Below, in pieces: positions 1 through 11,890 of a DNA stretch of 64,000 bases (positions within the stretch are counted from its first letter, which is position 1; each line of letters begins with the position of its first letter). The position numbers and the translations under genes were made by a program. The stretch is from Thamnaconus septentrionalis (lineage: Eukaryota; Chordata; Actinopteri; Tetraodontiformes; Monacanthidae): the NCBI GenBank assembly GCA_009823395.1, contig CM020514.1:14153466-14217465 (forward strand), written 5' to 3'. Below the pieces are notes generated by a model. That model searched no databases. It saw only the letters and a program-made list of their open reading frames with translations, and was not told the DNA's origin.

Positions 1-1003
1 AAAGTGCAAGTGTGAATTCAGCCCTCAACTGTTTAGCTGTCAAGGCTCTTTAGAATAAGTGGATACGTAGAAGAAAAAAATAAAAGGAATACATTTCAAT
101 AGGTAAGATGTTGCTGAAGATGATTTACATTTTGGGTCAACAGTCGAGTAAATAAAGCTAAAACATGGAATAATTGACGCTGTAAACACGCCGGGAAGAA
201 CTGCAGACCTCTAGTGTATCTTAGTTTGAATGCACAGAACACGTCAGGCCTGCGCCGCAGCACTGTGGGCCGAGACTTGCAGAGTGAAGGAGGCGCCGAC
301 TGAAGTTCCACAGGAGCTCTTTTGAAGGGGTGGGGGGGGGTGATGGCGTCATGCTCAATATGGATGCAGCTTCAGAGGAGCAGCGGTCGGCCTCGCGGTA
401 TATTGAGCTGGCCGCTGCAGGCAAAGACGGTGAATTCACATAAATAAATGGCGGCCCCTAAAGGCTAAACCACGGTGGGGGGGTCTCTCTTCTCATCTGG
501 GCCTCCTGCTGAATGTCACCTCGGCCCAAATGGATCAAAGGCCGGTGCCTATGCGATGTGATGGCGCCTCGGCTCGGAGTCTCATCTGCACGCGCTTCAC
601 GTTTGAATCTTTGTGGGTTTTTTTTCTTCTTTTGCTGGGTTTTTTTCTCTTCTGTTCGACAAATCAGGCAGGGGAAGATTTCATTCTCTCCTCTGTTCTG
701 AACCAGCATCAGCGAGCCATGTGATTTGTGGCTCCTCATGACTTGTAGAAAATAAAATAAACAAGACGGACATTGATGGGGAAACAACAGCAGTATTTTT
801 CTCCGTCAAGCATCCTGATGATGAAAAAAACAAAACTGAACTTATCTGAACCAGTTCTCTATCTGTCACATTCCAGAGGAACAGAATCAGAGTCAGAGCT
901 CGGCCGCTAACAATCCGCTTCCTCTTCTGCACTCAGATCATCAGAGTCAATTGAAGCGACTGCTGTGAATTACGGCAACCCAGTTCATGCAGAGTGCTGG
1001 TCA

Positions 1004-1004
1004 A

Positions 1005-1042
<38 letters not shown>
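1004..1042 (+). repeat. (ATT)n microsatellite
   Basis: About twelve perfect ATT units in KCNH7 intron 2. Confidence 0.9.
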
Positions 1043-1043
<1 letters not shown>

Positions 1044-4030
1044 ATCACCATCCATCATCATCAAACAGCATCTGGAAGCTCCATCTCAAGGCGCTCCAGG
1101 AGCAGCCATAAAAACACGCTCGCTTGTTTGTACGCCTCATTATGTTTTGCTCCAGATGTGCTCGGCGCTGGTCGGTCCACACACATTCAAACCCCACCAG
1201 GAGCAATTAAGGCCAGGAGTGTTTTGCTTGCCGAGTTTTGTTTATTTTTTTTCCTCCTCTTTGAGTGCAGGCTTCTTATTTTCCAATGATAAACAAGCTG
1301 GTGACAGTGAAATTGACAGTAATTTTCTCTTCTTGAGAAAAGATACAATAATCACAATATTGTATGCATTTGGCTTCCTTCGGGCTTGCATTGCTCTGAG
1401 CACGGATTTCAATTGAATTAAACGTGAAACTTTTTTTTTTTTGCTCTGGCTGTACAACGAACAGATGAGCATTTGTGATTCAAACAATCTGCATCGGCTC
1501 AGACACACTGCTCTGTCGATGTCCCTAGGACTTCTGATGTCGGCACACTGTAATCCAGTTTGATCCAGAATGATCTTGACGTGGACTTTATGAGACTGTA
1601 AGGGACTGTAAAAAAAAGTGTGTGCCACTACCTGGAAATGCAGCTCCTGCACAAAGCAAGCAACCCCTGAGATTTATCTGCAAGTCTGCAAAGTGTTGAG
1701 AATCTATTTTGGTAGTTTACAAAAAACATAGGCATCAACATTACTGCTGTTTGCTGCTCTATAGCGGACTTCAGTATCGTCACCATTATCACCATTATGT
1801 CAGTAACCAGAGACTCGACTGGTTTCTAACACTAATCTAATTTGGAGAAACACGTTTTTGCTCCCTGGAGAACCTTGAAAAACAAATAACCCCCCTACAA
1901 TAAAACCCCTCTGTCCAATACTGCAGCATGCATACACCTCACCCAGTAAACCTGTGGGGCAACCTCAGTCAGGTGATGTAACGAGCGTGAACATCGAGGT
2001 TCCGCTGCGTGTGCGCTCTCCGAGAGCGATAACGGGAGGATCCTACTTCAATCAGACTCGGCCCGTTGACGGACAAAAGGCCTGTTCAGGCCCGATACAG
2101 AGTCAGTCGAGCAAAACAAGGAGCGATAACACTTGAATCGGCAGGCGGTGAAGTCCGTGTTGCCGTGTCAAATGTCTCCGCTCAAGGTTCAGGTTGCTCC
2201 AACGGTAAAACACAACAAACGCTGCATAGCTTGTACGAGTCTTTCCCTGTCGTGTCGCTTGTCACATCCGTGATGAATGTTTAACCCCTAAATTGCCTTG
2301 CTATTTTTTTCTATAGGCTAATTTTCTTAGATAATAATCACTGTGTATATTAACGACTGGACATGTTGATGTGATATGCAGTACTTTACAGCGAAAATGT
2401 TGACATTATATTTATTTTCACAGCGGCTACAACCGGCCTATTGGACGCAGGTATCCGCTGTGACGTTTAGTGAAACGGCTGCACGGCGCTGCCAACATAG
2501 GGCGCCAGCTAGCGGCCATTAATTCGCTGACCTTCATAGGGAGCGACCTCCCTGCCGGCCAAGAAGCATTTATTTACACGTGACTTGAACGGACGTACTG
2601 TACAGTGCTCCGGCGCATCCAACGCCGCCTTGTCGCGATGGAAATTTCATTAGCGCCGCATCTATTTCCATCATAAATTATTAAATGATTCCCGCTTAAT
2701 CAAGCCACTCCGCCGGCAGTGTTTTACGGTGACGTTGAGTCACAGGTCAGCCAGTGTTGCGGTGGCTCGGCGGCTCTCAAAGACGCGTTAGTGGCCACCA
2801 TTAGCATTAGCGTGTGTGCGTATTTATAGGAGGTTGTCGCGGCTGTGTTATTTTTAAATCTCAATTTCAAGAAGAGAGGCAAACTTCCGATCACCCCCGC
2901 AACACCTCCCCACCTACCGCCACTCACATTGAGGCCTCGTATTAATCTGCATAAGCTGATCTACTCCAGGGAGAAACATGAGTAATATTGTGGTGAGCCT
3001 TTCGCCTTTGTGTGCACGCGCGCGTGCCGTCCTCAACTGCAAGCTTTTAAGCGGCGCAGCCTCAGACCACTGGCCCGGTAGTAAGTCTTGTGTAATGAAA
3101 TCTGACATGTTTCCCGTTTAGGGCTATTCTGCTTAAGCCAATACGCGACGTTACTGAGGCATAGCCAATCGGGTGCGGGGCATGTGGGGAGAAAGGCCGC
3201 CGCGCGAGCTAACCCCCCCAACTGCCCACCGCCAACCTCCACCCCCCCTTTTTGTTTAGGGTCGCCGAGCCTCGTGGCCACATCTCGCCTCAGTGAGGCG
3301 GCTGCGAGCGCCGCGCAGCCTGGCCTAATTTCATCTTCAATCAGCGTCTCCGCCGCCATCAGGGATAACTAGCTGCTGCGGCTCAGGCTGCATTTCATTT
3401 TTTATTTTTTCATTTTTTATTTATTTATTTTCGCCTTTATCAATTCCAGGCCCTGCTCGCACGTCGCTCCCTGATCTTTTTATCGTCAGGGCTATTTTTG
3501 GCGGTAAAACAGGAAGTTGGCTCATAAACGGTGGCTCACAAAGTTTTAAGGCGTCGCATCAGACGGACGGAGACGACGGCGATCGGGATACCGCACCTCC
3601 TGTACGCGCATCCCCGCTGGATAAAAATAGGCTGTGGGTAAACATTCCGACGCAACGTAAAGTGAGACCCGTAATAATATGGATCCATCTGCTCCTCCTG
3701 CCCACGTCTGAACCTCGGACTGAATCAGCAGGACGGCGGCCAACTTCAGCAAGAGACGAGTTGCCGGTGGCCGCAAATGACTTTATGGCAGAAACAACAA
3801 AGGTTGCTCTTTCTTAGGCTGTCTGTCTGCAACTGATGTGTTTATTTAAAAGTATGGCACTTTGCAAAAATTATCTTTGCCAGTATTTTCGAACCGTCTA
3901 ATGTGGCAACTTGTTCCTGTCTTTACACCAAAGACGGATAGCGATGTGTCTCTGTATTGTCAGCAAACTCCTTGCTTTTATTTTGTTACGTCACTAAAAG
4001 CGTTGAACTCTCTCCTGGGATAAGTGATAA

Positions 4031-4510
4031 CCAGAGGTGGGAAATAGTGATGTACAAATACTGTACTAGATTTTTAAAAAATCTGTACTGTAGTATTTCC
4101 TTTGCTGACGACTTCACTTTTACTCCTTGAATTTATGCACAAATATCTTTACTTTCTACTCCTGACATTGGAGTAAAACAATTATTACTATTGTAATAAT
4201 TGTGTTCAATGTAATTATTTAATCTTATCATTCAAGTTGTTGCATGAAGGAACGATGCTTTTGCGTAGTTCAGTGTAAAATAGTCAAGCTTTAGAGTAGC
4301 TTGACTTTGATGTCACTATTCAGTACATTTTCAGTGGAGAGAGTCCACTCACTACATCATCAACGAATGTATTGTTTTATTAACTGTAAAAGAAAAAAAA
4401 ACTTTTTGCTCATGTACATTTCAGCCTGTACTTTCATACTTTTACTTGCGTAAAGGAGTTGGATCAATACTTTTTTTTTGCACAGGTATCTGTACTTTTG
4501 TCTCTATCTC
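4031..4510. mobile_element. Diverged teleost interspersed repeat (AGGTGGGAA...TACT family)
   Basis: The left end begins CCAGAGGTGGGAAATAGTGA and continues with repeated TACT/GTACT words (AAATACTGTACT, CTGTACTGTAGTATTTCC, ACTTTTACTCC). The right end has CTTTTACTTGCGTAAAGGAG followed by ATCAATACTTTTTTTTGC. This matches the general form of a very common fish repeat with acGTACTtTACTTGAGTA words, seen at many loci. It has no coding capacity. I do not remember its database name. The copy is old and carries insertions. Confidence 0.6.
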
Positions 4511-4774
4511 ATTGTTTTCATTCCCATTCTAAAGATGTGGAGGGTCCAAAGAGAAAACGCATCCGTTTCTGGAGGGTTTTTGCAGGAGGCTGTAAGCAGA
4601 TGAAGCTAGAGGGCTAAACAAAACTCATTTTCTGGAGCTCTTCTGGAGACCTCAGTGGGATAACTACTCAGGCGAGGCTCACGCCGCTCCGCCGCAGTCA
4701 CCGGTCAAACATCGAGATCTGAAAACGAGTACGATATCGGTTTTCGGGCGTCACTTAACCAGGTGAAACCCAAG

Positions 4775-4816
4775 AAGGAGGAGGAGGAGGAGGAGGAGGA
4801 GGAGGAGGAGGAGGAG
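4775..4816 (+). repeat. (GGA)14 microsatellite
   Basis: About fourteen perfect GGA units, polypurine on plus, in KCNH7 intron 2. Confidence 0.9.
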
Positions 4817-5717
4817 TGTCATGCTTCACATCACACCGCGCCACCCCAGCGAGGACCCGAGGCGCCATGAAAAATGGATGCGCTCTTTTGGGGGGCAGTC
4901 GTCCAAGTGTCTCGCCGAACACCTTGCACAACTTTCCCCCCTGCTTCCACCTCCTCCTCCTCCTCCGTTCCCTCAGCGGGGGAGTTAGGAGGGGAATCGT
5001 TTGGCCCCTGGTTCCCCTCCGCCGGCGCGGAGTCTCCTATGAAACCCGGCACCCACGCGGGGCCGCACGTCCCCCGGATCATTCGCCACGCTCGGCTAAG
5101 CCGCCGCTGTCGCGCGGCCATTATCCATTTAACGTCTCTCGGCGCGGTGTCGGCTTCCCTTTGTTAAGGCTCATTCAGGTACAAAGTATTATTAGGCGAG
5201 CGCACAACGGGATAGTTTGACAGGGCAGCCCGCCGGGGGGAAAGCATTTACCTCATTGATTATGTATTATCACTGGAGGAAGACTGCTGGTGTGGTAACG
5301 ACTCCAGGTGAAACCGCCAGGTTGGGGGGTGGGAGAGTGGGGGGGCTTTCGGCCTCCTCGCCACCGCCACCGCTGCTGCCGCCCCCTGTTTTTTTTTCTC
5401 TTTTTTTGTGTTCCACTACTTTTAATTTCCAAGCATACGCGTAAGCAGCTTAGCTTTTTTTTTTTTTGGCCTTTGCAGTGAAAAGCCAAAAGCTTTGTTG
5501 CTCCCCGTGTCGCACGGCTTCCTCTCCGGCTCCGACGCCAACCGACCTTCGCCGCCCGAGGGTCCCTGCCACTAATGGGGGATTCAGAGGAGGTGGGGGT
5601 TGGGTTGGCGGGGGGTGAGAGGGCAAACCACTGCACGATCGCTAAAAAAACACGGCCGACGGGAGGCATGCTAATTCGAGCCACGCTGAAAGAGACGGCG
5701 GCACAAAAGGCTTTTTT

Positions 5718-5719
<2 letters not shown>

Positions 5720-5763
<44 letters not shown>

Positions 5764-5776
5764 TCTTTCTCTCTCT
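5720..5776 (+). repeat. (CT)n microsatellite
   Basis: A polypyrimidine CT tract with two interruptions (G at 5751, TT near 5767) in KCNH7 intron 2. Confidence 0.9.
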
Positions 5777-6029
5777 GCCTGACGTGCCTGTGCAACGGGC
5801 AAAGTCTGTGAATGGAAAAAAAAATGGAGGAGGTTAATACAAAGGATTAAGCGATTTGCATGAAGGGGCCTGACGACTGGTAGCGCGGGAGCCGTCGAAC
5901 GCGCCGACTTTCAGGCCATCTGATTGAATTTGAGGAGCGGGGGCCAATCAACTACCCGCCCCTCTCCCAACCCCACGACCACCACCACCCTCCCACCCTC
6001 CCCAACCTCCAATAACCCCCCGACCCCCC

Positions 6030-6061
6030 CACACACACACACACACACACAAACACACACA
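6030..6061 (+). repeat. (CA)n microsatellite
   Basis: A CA tract with one AA interruption, preceded by a C-rich segment (5941-6029). A second short CA tract follows at 6211-6231. Confidence 0.85.
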
Positions 6062-6477
6062 ACGCTGCCATGAATCTTTCATCTCCTCCACAGTGGCGGT
6101 TAGCGCGTGTGGATTGTGTCCTCCATACCGCTTTAATGCATTTGCTCTGTAAGCTGCTCATTCCCAGTCGCCACACTGTCAGCCCTGACATCTTTATTCA
6201 TGAGCATGCGCACGCACACACACACACACACGTGCCGACTGTAAATTCCACCGAGGAGTATTAAGAGTTGTGTCTGCCGAAGCCGCGATGCACACTGGCG
6301 AGGAAGGATTGTGAGGAGACAGAGAGCAAAGATTATGCTTGAGGGGGGTTGGTGGAAGGGGGAGGGGCAATGGGGGGGCATATGGGCGGGGGTCTGTAGC
6401 TCACATTCGCCACGCTTTGAACATCGCACGGGCACTTGGCATTTCGACGGGAGTACAGTGCAGGCGCACTGTAAGAC

Positions 6478-6672
6478 AGGGGAGGGTGAGGGAGGATGGG
6501 GGAGGATGGAGGGAGGATGGGGAGAGTACGACAGGAGGATGAGGGGGAGGGTGGGGAGGATGGGAGATGTTGGGGAGGATGGGGAGAGGATGGGCGAGGA
6601 TGATGGTGGAGTATGAGGGGAGAATGGGGGATGATTGGGGGGAGGACGAGGGAGGATGGGAGGATGGGGGGG
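6478..6672 (+). repeat. G-rich minisatellite (GAGGATGGG units)
   Basis: About 195 bp of degenerate tandem units around GGGGAGGATGG on plus, almost free of pyrimidines other than T. Units vary in length (9-20 bp), so this is an imperfect minisatellite inside KCNH7 intron 2. The many G runs give G-quadruplex potential on the non-template strand of KCNH7. Confidence 0.75.
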
Positions 6673-8089
6673 GTGAATTCAGTTGGAATCCCGCCCGTCA
6701 GGAAGCTGCTCCCTCCGTCGCCAGCAGACCCCACACCGTTTGGCATGACTGTCTTGCAGGTTTTGGTTTTTTTATTCATTCTATTTTTGCGGAGCAGCAG
6801 CTGCTCGTGCGGATCGGTGTCTTGCTGGTTGTAGCGAGAAAAAAAATGAAAAAGTCCGACGACAACAACAAAAAAGTGCGGCGGGCTGATGCCTGCTGAT
6901 TAAACATGTATCCGTGGCCTAGAATCTAATCAAACTCACAATTAAAAATTAAAGCCCTGGCTCCTTGTCATTAAATAAAACATCACATCTCTTCTCCCTC
7001 GCCTTTAAAAATCCGCATGTAGCGCTCGGCTGCCACGGGTCGAGGGGAAAGTCCTCAACAGCAACAACAACAAGACACGCACACGCGCCTGCAGCGGCAG
7101 CAAAACTGAAAAAACGGAAACCCCTCCTCGCCCCAGCGCTCTTCTCCCTCAGAGAGGAAGTGGGTTTGAAATGAAAAAGCTCAAAAAGTGGACGTGATGG
7201 CAGCGGGGGGGCAGTCCTGAGGGGGGAGGTTTGCGCCACGAGCGGCAGCTAATGCTCTGGATCTGACTGGAGATTGGGCGTCTCCGCAGCTCGGGTCACG
7301 GCAGGGCCGCCCGTGGCTGCATGGTTACAAATGAACGAGGGGAGGCAGCCAACTTAAAAAAACAACGTTTCCTGCCCCAGACGGGAGACACGCACTGGCC
7401 TGGCCGCTGGGTTCCTCCACTCCACAAGGAGTCTGGAGACACAAGTGTGCATCAACCAGAAGAACATTCATATCAAAATGGCTTTGCAAGCTCCTCCATC
7501 CTGTTTTTGCCAACCAATGCTGCTGCTCGGTCCTTTATTTCTCTTTTATTCTACGTTTTGAAGTTGAATTTGGCCGCTTTGCCGCACTGAGATGCTGAGG
7601 AGATCATTATTTCCTCCCCCAACGCCAAGCAGCTTCAGATGCTCACGCTCTGGCTGGCATTCAGGTTATTGAGCATCAGCATGAGCGGCAAAACAAACAA
7701 ATTACCATTTTACTCTTTTCACACCAGCTCGGTTTTCAGAGCTCAGATGTGGATATTATACGCAGCAATATCTTGTTTTTTCCCTCCTCAGTATTTCCGT
7801 TTGAAATATCTAATTATACTCCTCTTATGTATGAGGAGGATCAAAGTTTTCTGAATTTATTTGCACTCGGGATTTTCTTTTTTTTTTTGCCTTTTTTTTT
7901 CCATTTGCATCTGATCCACACCCACCATCCTTCCCCAAACCCCCTTTCCAAGTGTGTTTCCCCAGCCTGAGATAACATCTCAAGCTCTCTGTGGCTGCAT
8001 TGTGTTGGGAGCGACGAGCATCATCAGAGCGGAGCCCACCTCCCCTACCTCCTCCTATCATTGTCGCACCAGTGCTTTTCTCAACTCAC

Positions 8090-8320
8090 CGTCCTTCCGG
8101 TAGTAGGTGATCTCCACCTTGCGCTCCTCGGACCCGTGCACGGCCTGGGACACCTGGCTGATGGCCTCGGTGTCGGTCAGGTCCCCGTGGAGGAAGTCGC
8201 AGGTGCAGGGCTTCTGCATGATGTCCGGCCTGGAGAAGCCCGTCATCTCGCAGAAGCCGTCGTTGCAGTAAATGATTGCACAGTTCTCCACCCTGGCGTT
8301 GGCGATCACAAATTTCCGAT
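8090..8320 (-). CDS. kcnh7: KCNH7 (ERG3 channel) coding exon 2, PAS domain
   Basis: This exon encodes about residues 26-102 of an ERG-type voltage-gated potassium channel, forming most of the cytoplasmic N-terminal PAS (eag) domain that slows channel deactivation. Read on minus, it opens after an acceptor AG (8322-8321) and closes at a consensus donor (G|GTGAGT at 8090/8089). It is 231 nt long, the length I recall for exon 2 of human KCNH2, and is phase-compatible with exon 1 (the split codon gives Asn). Diagnostic residues include [42 protein letters not shown] and [23 protein letters not shown] and MQKPCTC point to KCNH7 rather than KCNH2 (ELCGYSRAEVMQRP) or KCNH6. The stretch between DFLHG and SEERK is more divergent than the rest. 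The family call is very strong; the paralogue call rests on these residues and on FIGN linkage. Confidence 0.95.
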
Positions 8321-8761
8321 CTGTTCAGCAAATGGAGACGGAAGGGTGGGTTAAATATAGAAAAGTCTGTTCTGCAGCACGTTTTTCCTGTCTGTTGCCT
8401 GATAGAAAAAAAAAAAAAACAATCAGCAATCAATGTGTACACATGTGACATGAACGCGGTTTGGGTGTTTTATGACGCTTTTCTAGGTTTAATAAGAGAA
8501 TGAGCGAGTTGACTGAATGGCGTCATTCATTTAGCTGGAGCTCAGCTCTAACCCTGCTCTTACCATTCAGCTTAGTGCCAAAACATTATGAATGATCCCT
8601 CTGTCAGCCTCATCCTCCACATCAGTTTATGGCGCCGAGTGCATCATATGATGAAGACATTTCACCGCCTGGAGGTAAAGATCTACCCAAACATGAACTC
8701 TGAGGTCCAAAAGAAAAAAAAAGAGAAGACATAGAAATACTTAAAAAGACGAAATACTCAC
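8321..8761 (-). other. kcnh7: KCNH7 intron 1 (441 bp)
   Basis: A GT-AG intron between the two coding exons. On minus the donor reads GTGAGT (8761-8756) and the acceptor reads TGAACAG (ending 8321). It contains an A/T homopolymer run near 8405-8420 and nothing else recognisable. It is very short, which fits a compact teleost genome. Confidence 0.9.
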
Positions 8762-8837
8762 TCTGACCCTCGAATTTTCGTATAATTAATCCGAGGAACG
8801 TGTTCTGTGGCGCCACGTGACCTCTTCTCACAGGCAT
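8762..8837 (-). CDS. kcnh7: KCNH7 coding exon 1 (start codon and PAS-cap)
   Basis: The first coding exon has 76 coding nucleotides (25 codons plus one base) and begins [16 protein letters not shown]. This is the highly conserved ERG-family PAS-cap, which contacts the channel core and controls deactivation gating. The ATG at 8837-8835 has A at -3, a good initiation context. The exon ends CAG A|GTGAGT at 8762/8761, and the leftover A joins AT of exon 2 to give Asn, as in KCNH7 (QN...K) rather than the Ser of KCNH2. Residue 17 is Leu, where human KCNH7, as I recall it, has Thr. The frame stays open upstream to 8963, but the codon there is GTG, not ATG, so I take 8837 as the start. Confidence 0.95.
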
Positions 8838-9330
8838 GTTGGTGCGCAAGAAGATCCCGGCGGGCTCTTTTTGTTTGTTTGTTTTTTTCTTTCCCACCGC
8901 ACAAAGTAAATCCCGAAAGTTACAGCTGCTGGCTCCGCGCGCTGCCTCCTCCCCAGCTGCCACAGACCATCGTCGTCGCCGCGCGGCTCCCTCTCCCCAC
9001 TCGGAATGACCTTCCCACTCTCGGCCGAGGAGTTTCCCGCCTCTATCCCGCCTGTATGGCCGAGCGTGTGGCTTCCTCCTCGCCGACGCGCACGGACTCG
9101 GGCAGGATGGCTGGAGTGGCGCTCAGTTCGCCGAGCATGTCGCGCGGGAGGACGGCTTTGGTGTCTGTGTGTGGGGGGGAGGAGGGTGAAAGGCAGCCCG
9201 ACGCTTCCGTTCCGCTCCGTTCCGTTCCTTCCGCTCCGTGCCGCGCCGCGCTATGCCGGGCGCGCAGAGCGGACAGTGGCTGATATGCCAAAGGGAGTGA
9301 CGTTGCTCCCACGGGGGGCTTAGTTCCCCT
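8838..9330 (-). promoter_or_regulatory. kcnh7: KCNH7 5' UTR and CpG-rich promoter region
   Basis: Immediately upstream of the KCNH7 start codon on minus, the sequence becomes GC- and CpG-rich (notably 8930-9290, with many CG dinucleotides and CCGC/GCGC blocks), unlike its flanks. I see no TATA box on minus at a sensible distance. This suggests a TATA-less CpG-type promoter with dispersed initiation. The exact start site cannot be placed from sequence alone, and an upstream non-coding exon is possible. Confidence 0.6.
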
Positions 9331-9477
9331 CCACCTCAGTCAGGATCAGCCCCAGCCTCGTGCACTGGGACTGAGCATTATCGGGATATTCTGAATCTCG
9401 TGTCCTGTGTAATGTGGCGCCTGATATATAAAAAAGCAACAACCTTTTGGCTTTTTGAATGCCAAAGTGCACCGGCA

Positions 9478-9479
9478 GC

Positions 9480-9519
<40 letters not shown>

Positions 9520-9526
9520 ATGATGA
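9478..9526 (+). repeat. (CTG)n-(ATG)n compound trinucleotide repeat
   Basis: Eight CTG units pass directly into about eight ATG units. It lies a few hundred bases upstream of the KCNH7 promoter region. Confidence 0.9.
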
Positions 9527-10940
9527 CAGAGATCAAACTCTTCCTTTCAAAGCCGCGGTGGGCGTGTGAAGATCATGGCTGGTTCACAACACTCCATTAT
9601 AAAAGTCCAGGCTACGATGATTCGAATGGAACTGAACGGCTGCCGAATGAAGTTCGATTTTACTACAAAAGCCTTTTTGTTCTACCTGTCTTGTGTAGCG
9701 ACAAACAAATATAACGCATGGGTTCACTGCAGCTGCGGCTAAGTTGGACACATGATCCAATCATTGCACCTGGTCAGAGAGTGACTGCTGGTGCATCTGA
9801 ATGGGAATAAAGGGAAGGCTGTTTCTGAAATCAAAATGATCTTTTTGGCAGCAGTGTCTATTCACGAACTAACACAATTGAGAACAAAAGATGAACATTT
9901 TTATTGTCTTTTGGGAATATCTACTGGCACACATTAATCCCAAGAGTGCATAAACTGACACATACTATGCTGATAACGCTGTTTGTTACTCTGACAACTG
10001 AGTTCACTTTGTTCATTATTCATAGTCTAAACTATATATTTAGGAAAAAAATCTAAGTTCAAATATTTAACTTAACACCAAACCCTGCAATGTTAGAAAG
10101 TTTGGTTCAACATCATACATCCTTGCAAGGAGCTCTTTATTATTTCCCATGTTTGAGAAGACAATGACTAGATGAGGTGACATCATTTGAAGTAGTGGGT
10201 TTGTTGGTTATTGACAGATCAAAAAATAAACGAGATGCGTTAATCATAGGACCTGAATTTGTTTAAAGCCTTGTGTAGAAAAGCCTTTCCTACACAAAAC
10301 AAACCATGTTGATGTTACAAAAAAGAAAAAGAAAAGCTGCAGCCAATTGAGACTGAGGCGCTGTCCGTGGTCCTAGAACCTTCGCGCCGGTCTCTGCGTT
10401 CTGTGAGCTGCAGAAACTTCAGCCACGAGCAAGGTGGTGATACACAAAATGAAAATGTATAGGTGCAACGCACACATAGTCTCTAAACATCTGTCCCAGC
10501 AGCGCCGCTCAGGCTTACTGCCCATCTGGCCAATTGGGATTGAAAGAGAGAGAGAGAGAGAGAGAGAGAAAAGGCAGATGAGGCATGAATACAAACCCGA
10601 TCGCACCCATTGCAATTGGTATGATGAGTGTGTTTATTGGTGTCTGCCCAGCTGTGTTACCATATGAGGAGAGTGCACAGGGTGTTCACGACTTTAAATA
10701 TTAACAATCTTCTCTGCTAAATTATTTTACCCAACACTGTTTATTTTCTGTTGGGCTGCATTTAAAATCAAAGAGAGAGAGAGAAACCCCCCCCACAATA
10801 TTTGCTTTCATGTTTGCCCTTTTTGTTTTGCTCCACTTCAGGAAGTAACACCGTGTGCAGGCAGGCTTGAAAAGCCATCCATCATTTTTTTAAAAAACTG
10901 ATAGGAGATAATATTTCTTGCGTTTAGGTCCCGTCCGCAG

Positions 10941-10956
10941 CCACACACACAGACCC

Positions 10957-11013
<57 letters not shown>
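10941..11013 (+). repeat. Long (CA)n microsatellite
   Basis: A short CA tract, a C-rich spacer, then about 27 perfect CA units to 11013. Confidence 0.9.
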
Positions 11014-11015
<2 letters not shown>

Positions 11016-11610
11016 CCCCCAGCCACACAGCGCTGTGTTTTATTAAATCACCATTGCATTAAGCCAATCTGCAGCTCCTGTCCATTACTCACAACACAGC
11101 CACAGTTGAACCTTTCAGAGGTCGGCCATTACTCACCAAACAATTAGGTTACAAAACCCGCGTCTCTTCTTTTCCCTTCTTCTTTGTTTTTAACACTTTT
11201 TTGTTTCGCTTTGGATGAACTATTTGCCTATAGCAATGTAAACTATGAGTTAGAGTATTGTGACTAAATGTGAGAAATATCATCACTGCTTCCGTCGCAC
11301 CCCCACATATGTGGCTGATTAATACTGGCACATATGCTGACTGGTGAAAGTAAAGGGCAGCGGCGGCGGGGTGAAGGGTAATTCCAAGTGAGAGCTGCAC
11401 GCAAAAGCAATATCCCACAGAGGGCCGCATGCCCTTGGGTGAAGACATACAGTAGTCATATCACCGCAGATCTGCACCCCATTGTAAATCACACTCGCTA
11501 CATATATCCAGTATTGCATCCAGCCCCAGCTATATTGTAGCAGCAGTCCATAGGGAAGGAGAGAGAAGAGAAGTGTGTGTGTGTGTGTATAAATGTATGT
11601 ATGTGTGTAG

Positions 11611-11827
<217 letters not shown>

Positions 11828-11851
11828 AGCAATATAGAGTATTTGGCAATC

Positions 11852-11890
11852 TTAAAGGCCCAGTGTGTGAGATTTAGAAGCACCTAGTGG
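11852..11890 (+). mobile_element. Copy 1 of AAAGGYCCAGTGTGTGRGATT repeat (conserved head)
   Basis: TTAAAGGCCCAGTGTGTGAG then ATTTAGAAGCACCTAGTGG matches the head of a non-autonomous repeat widespread in spiny-rayed fish (form: AAAGGTCCAGTGTGTAGGAT, TTAGTGACATCTAGTGG). The body probably extends rightwards to about 12100, but boundaries are unclear. It directly abuts the (TA)n array. Confidence 0.55.

Larger units (their letters stand above)
1..8089 (-). other. kcnh7: KCNH7 intron 2 (partial)
   Basis: This lies downstream of exon 2 on the transcribed minus strand and begins with the donor GTGAGT at 8089. No open frame here resembles exon 3 of an ERG channel (expected to continue the PAS domain with a VPVKN-like motif), so the intron exceeds 8 kb and continues off the left edge. 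It holds simple repeats, one diverged interspersed repeat (4031-4510) and a G-rich minisatellite (6478-6672). CpG-rich unique stretches at about 2440-2720, 3160-3380 and 4930-5160 could be regulatory, but I see no gene in them. Confidence 0.8.

Noticed and set aside
8838..8963. A 42-residue N-terminal extension of KCNH7 in frame with the start
   Set aside because: The upstream initiator at 8963 is GTG, not ATG, and the extension has no similarity to ERG channels. The ATG at 8837 begins the conserved [14 protein letters not shown].
9420..9432. TATATAAA on plus, upstream of the KCNH7 promoter region
   Set aside because: It is on the wrong strand for KCNH7, and no plausible plus-strand exon follows.
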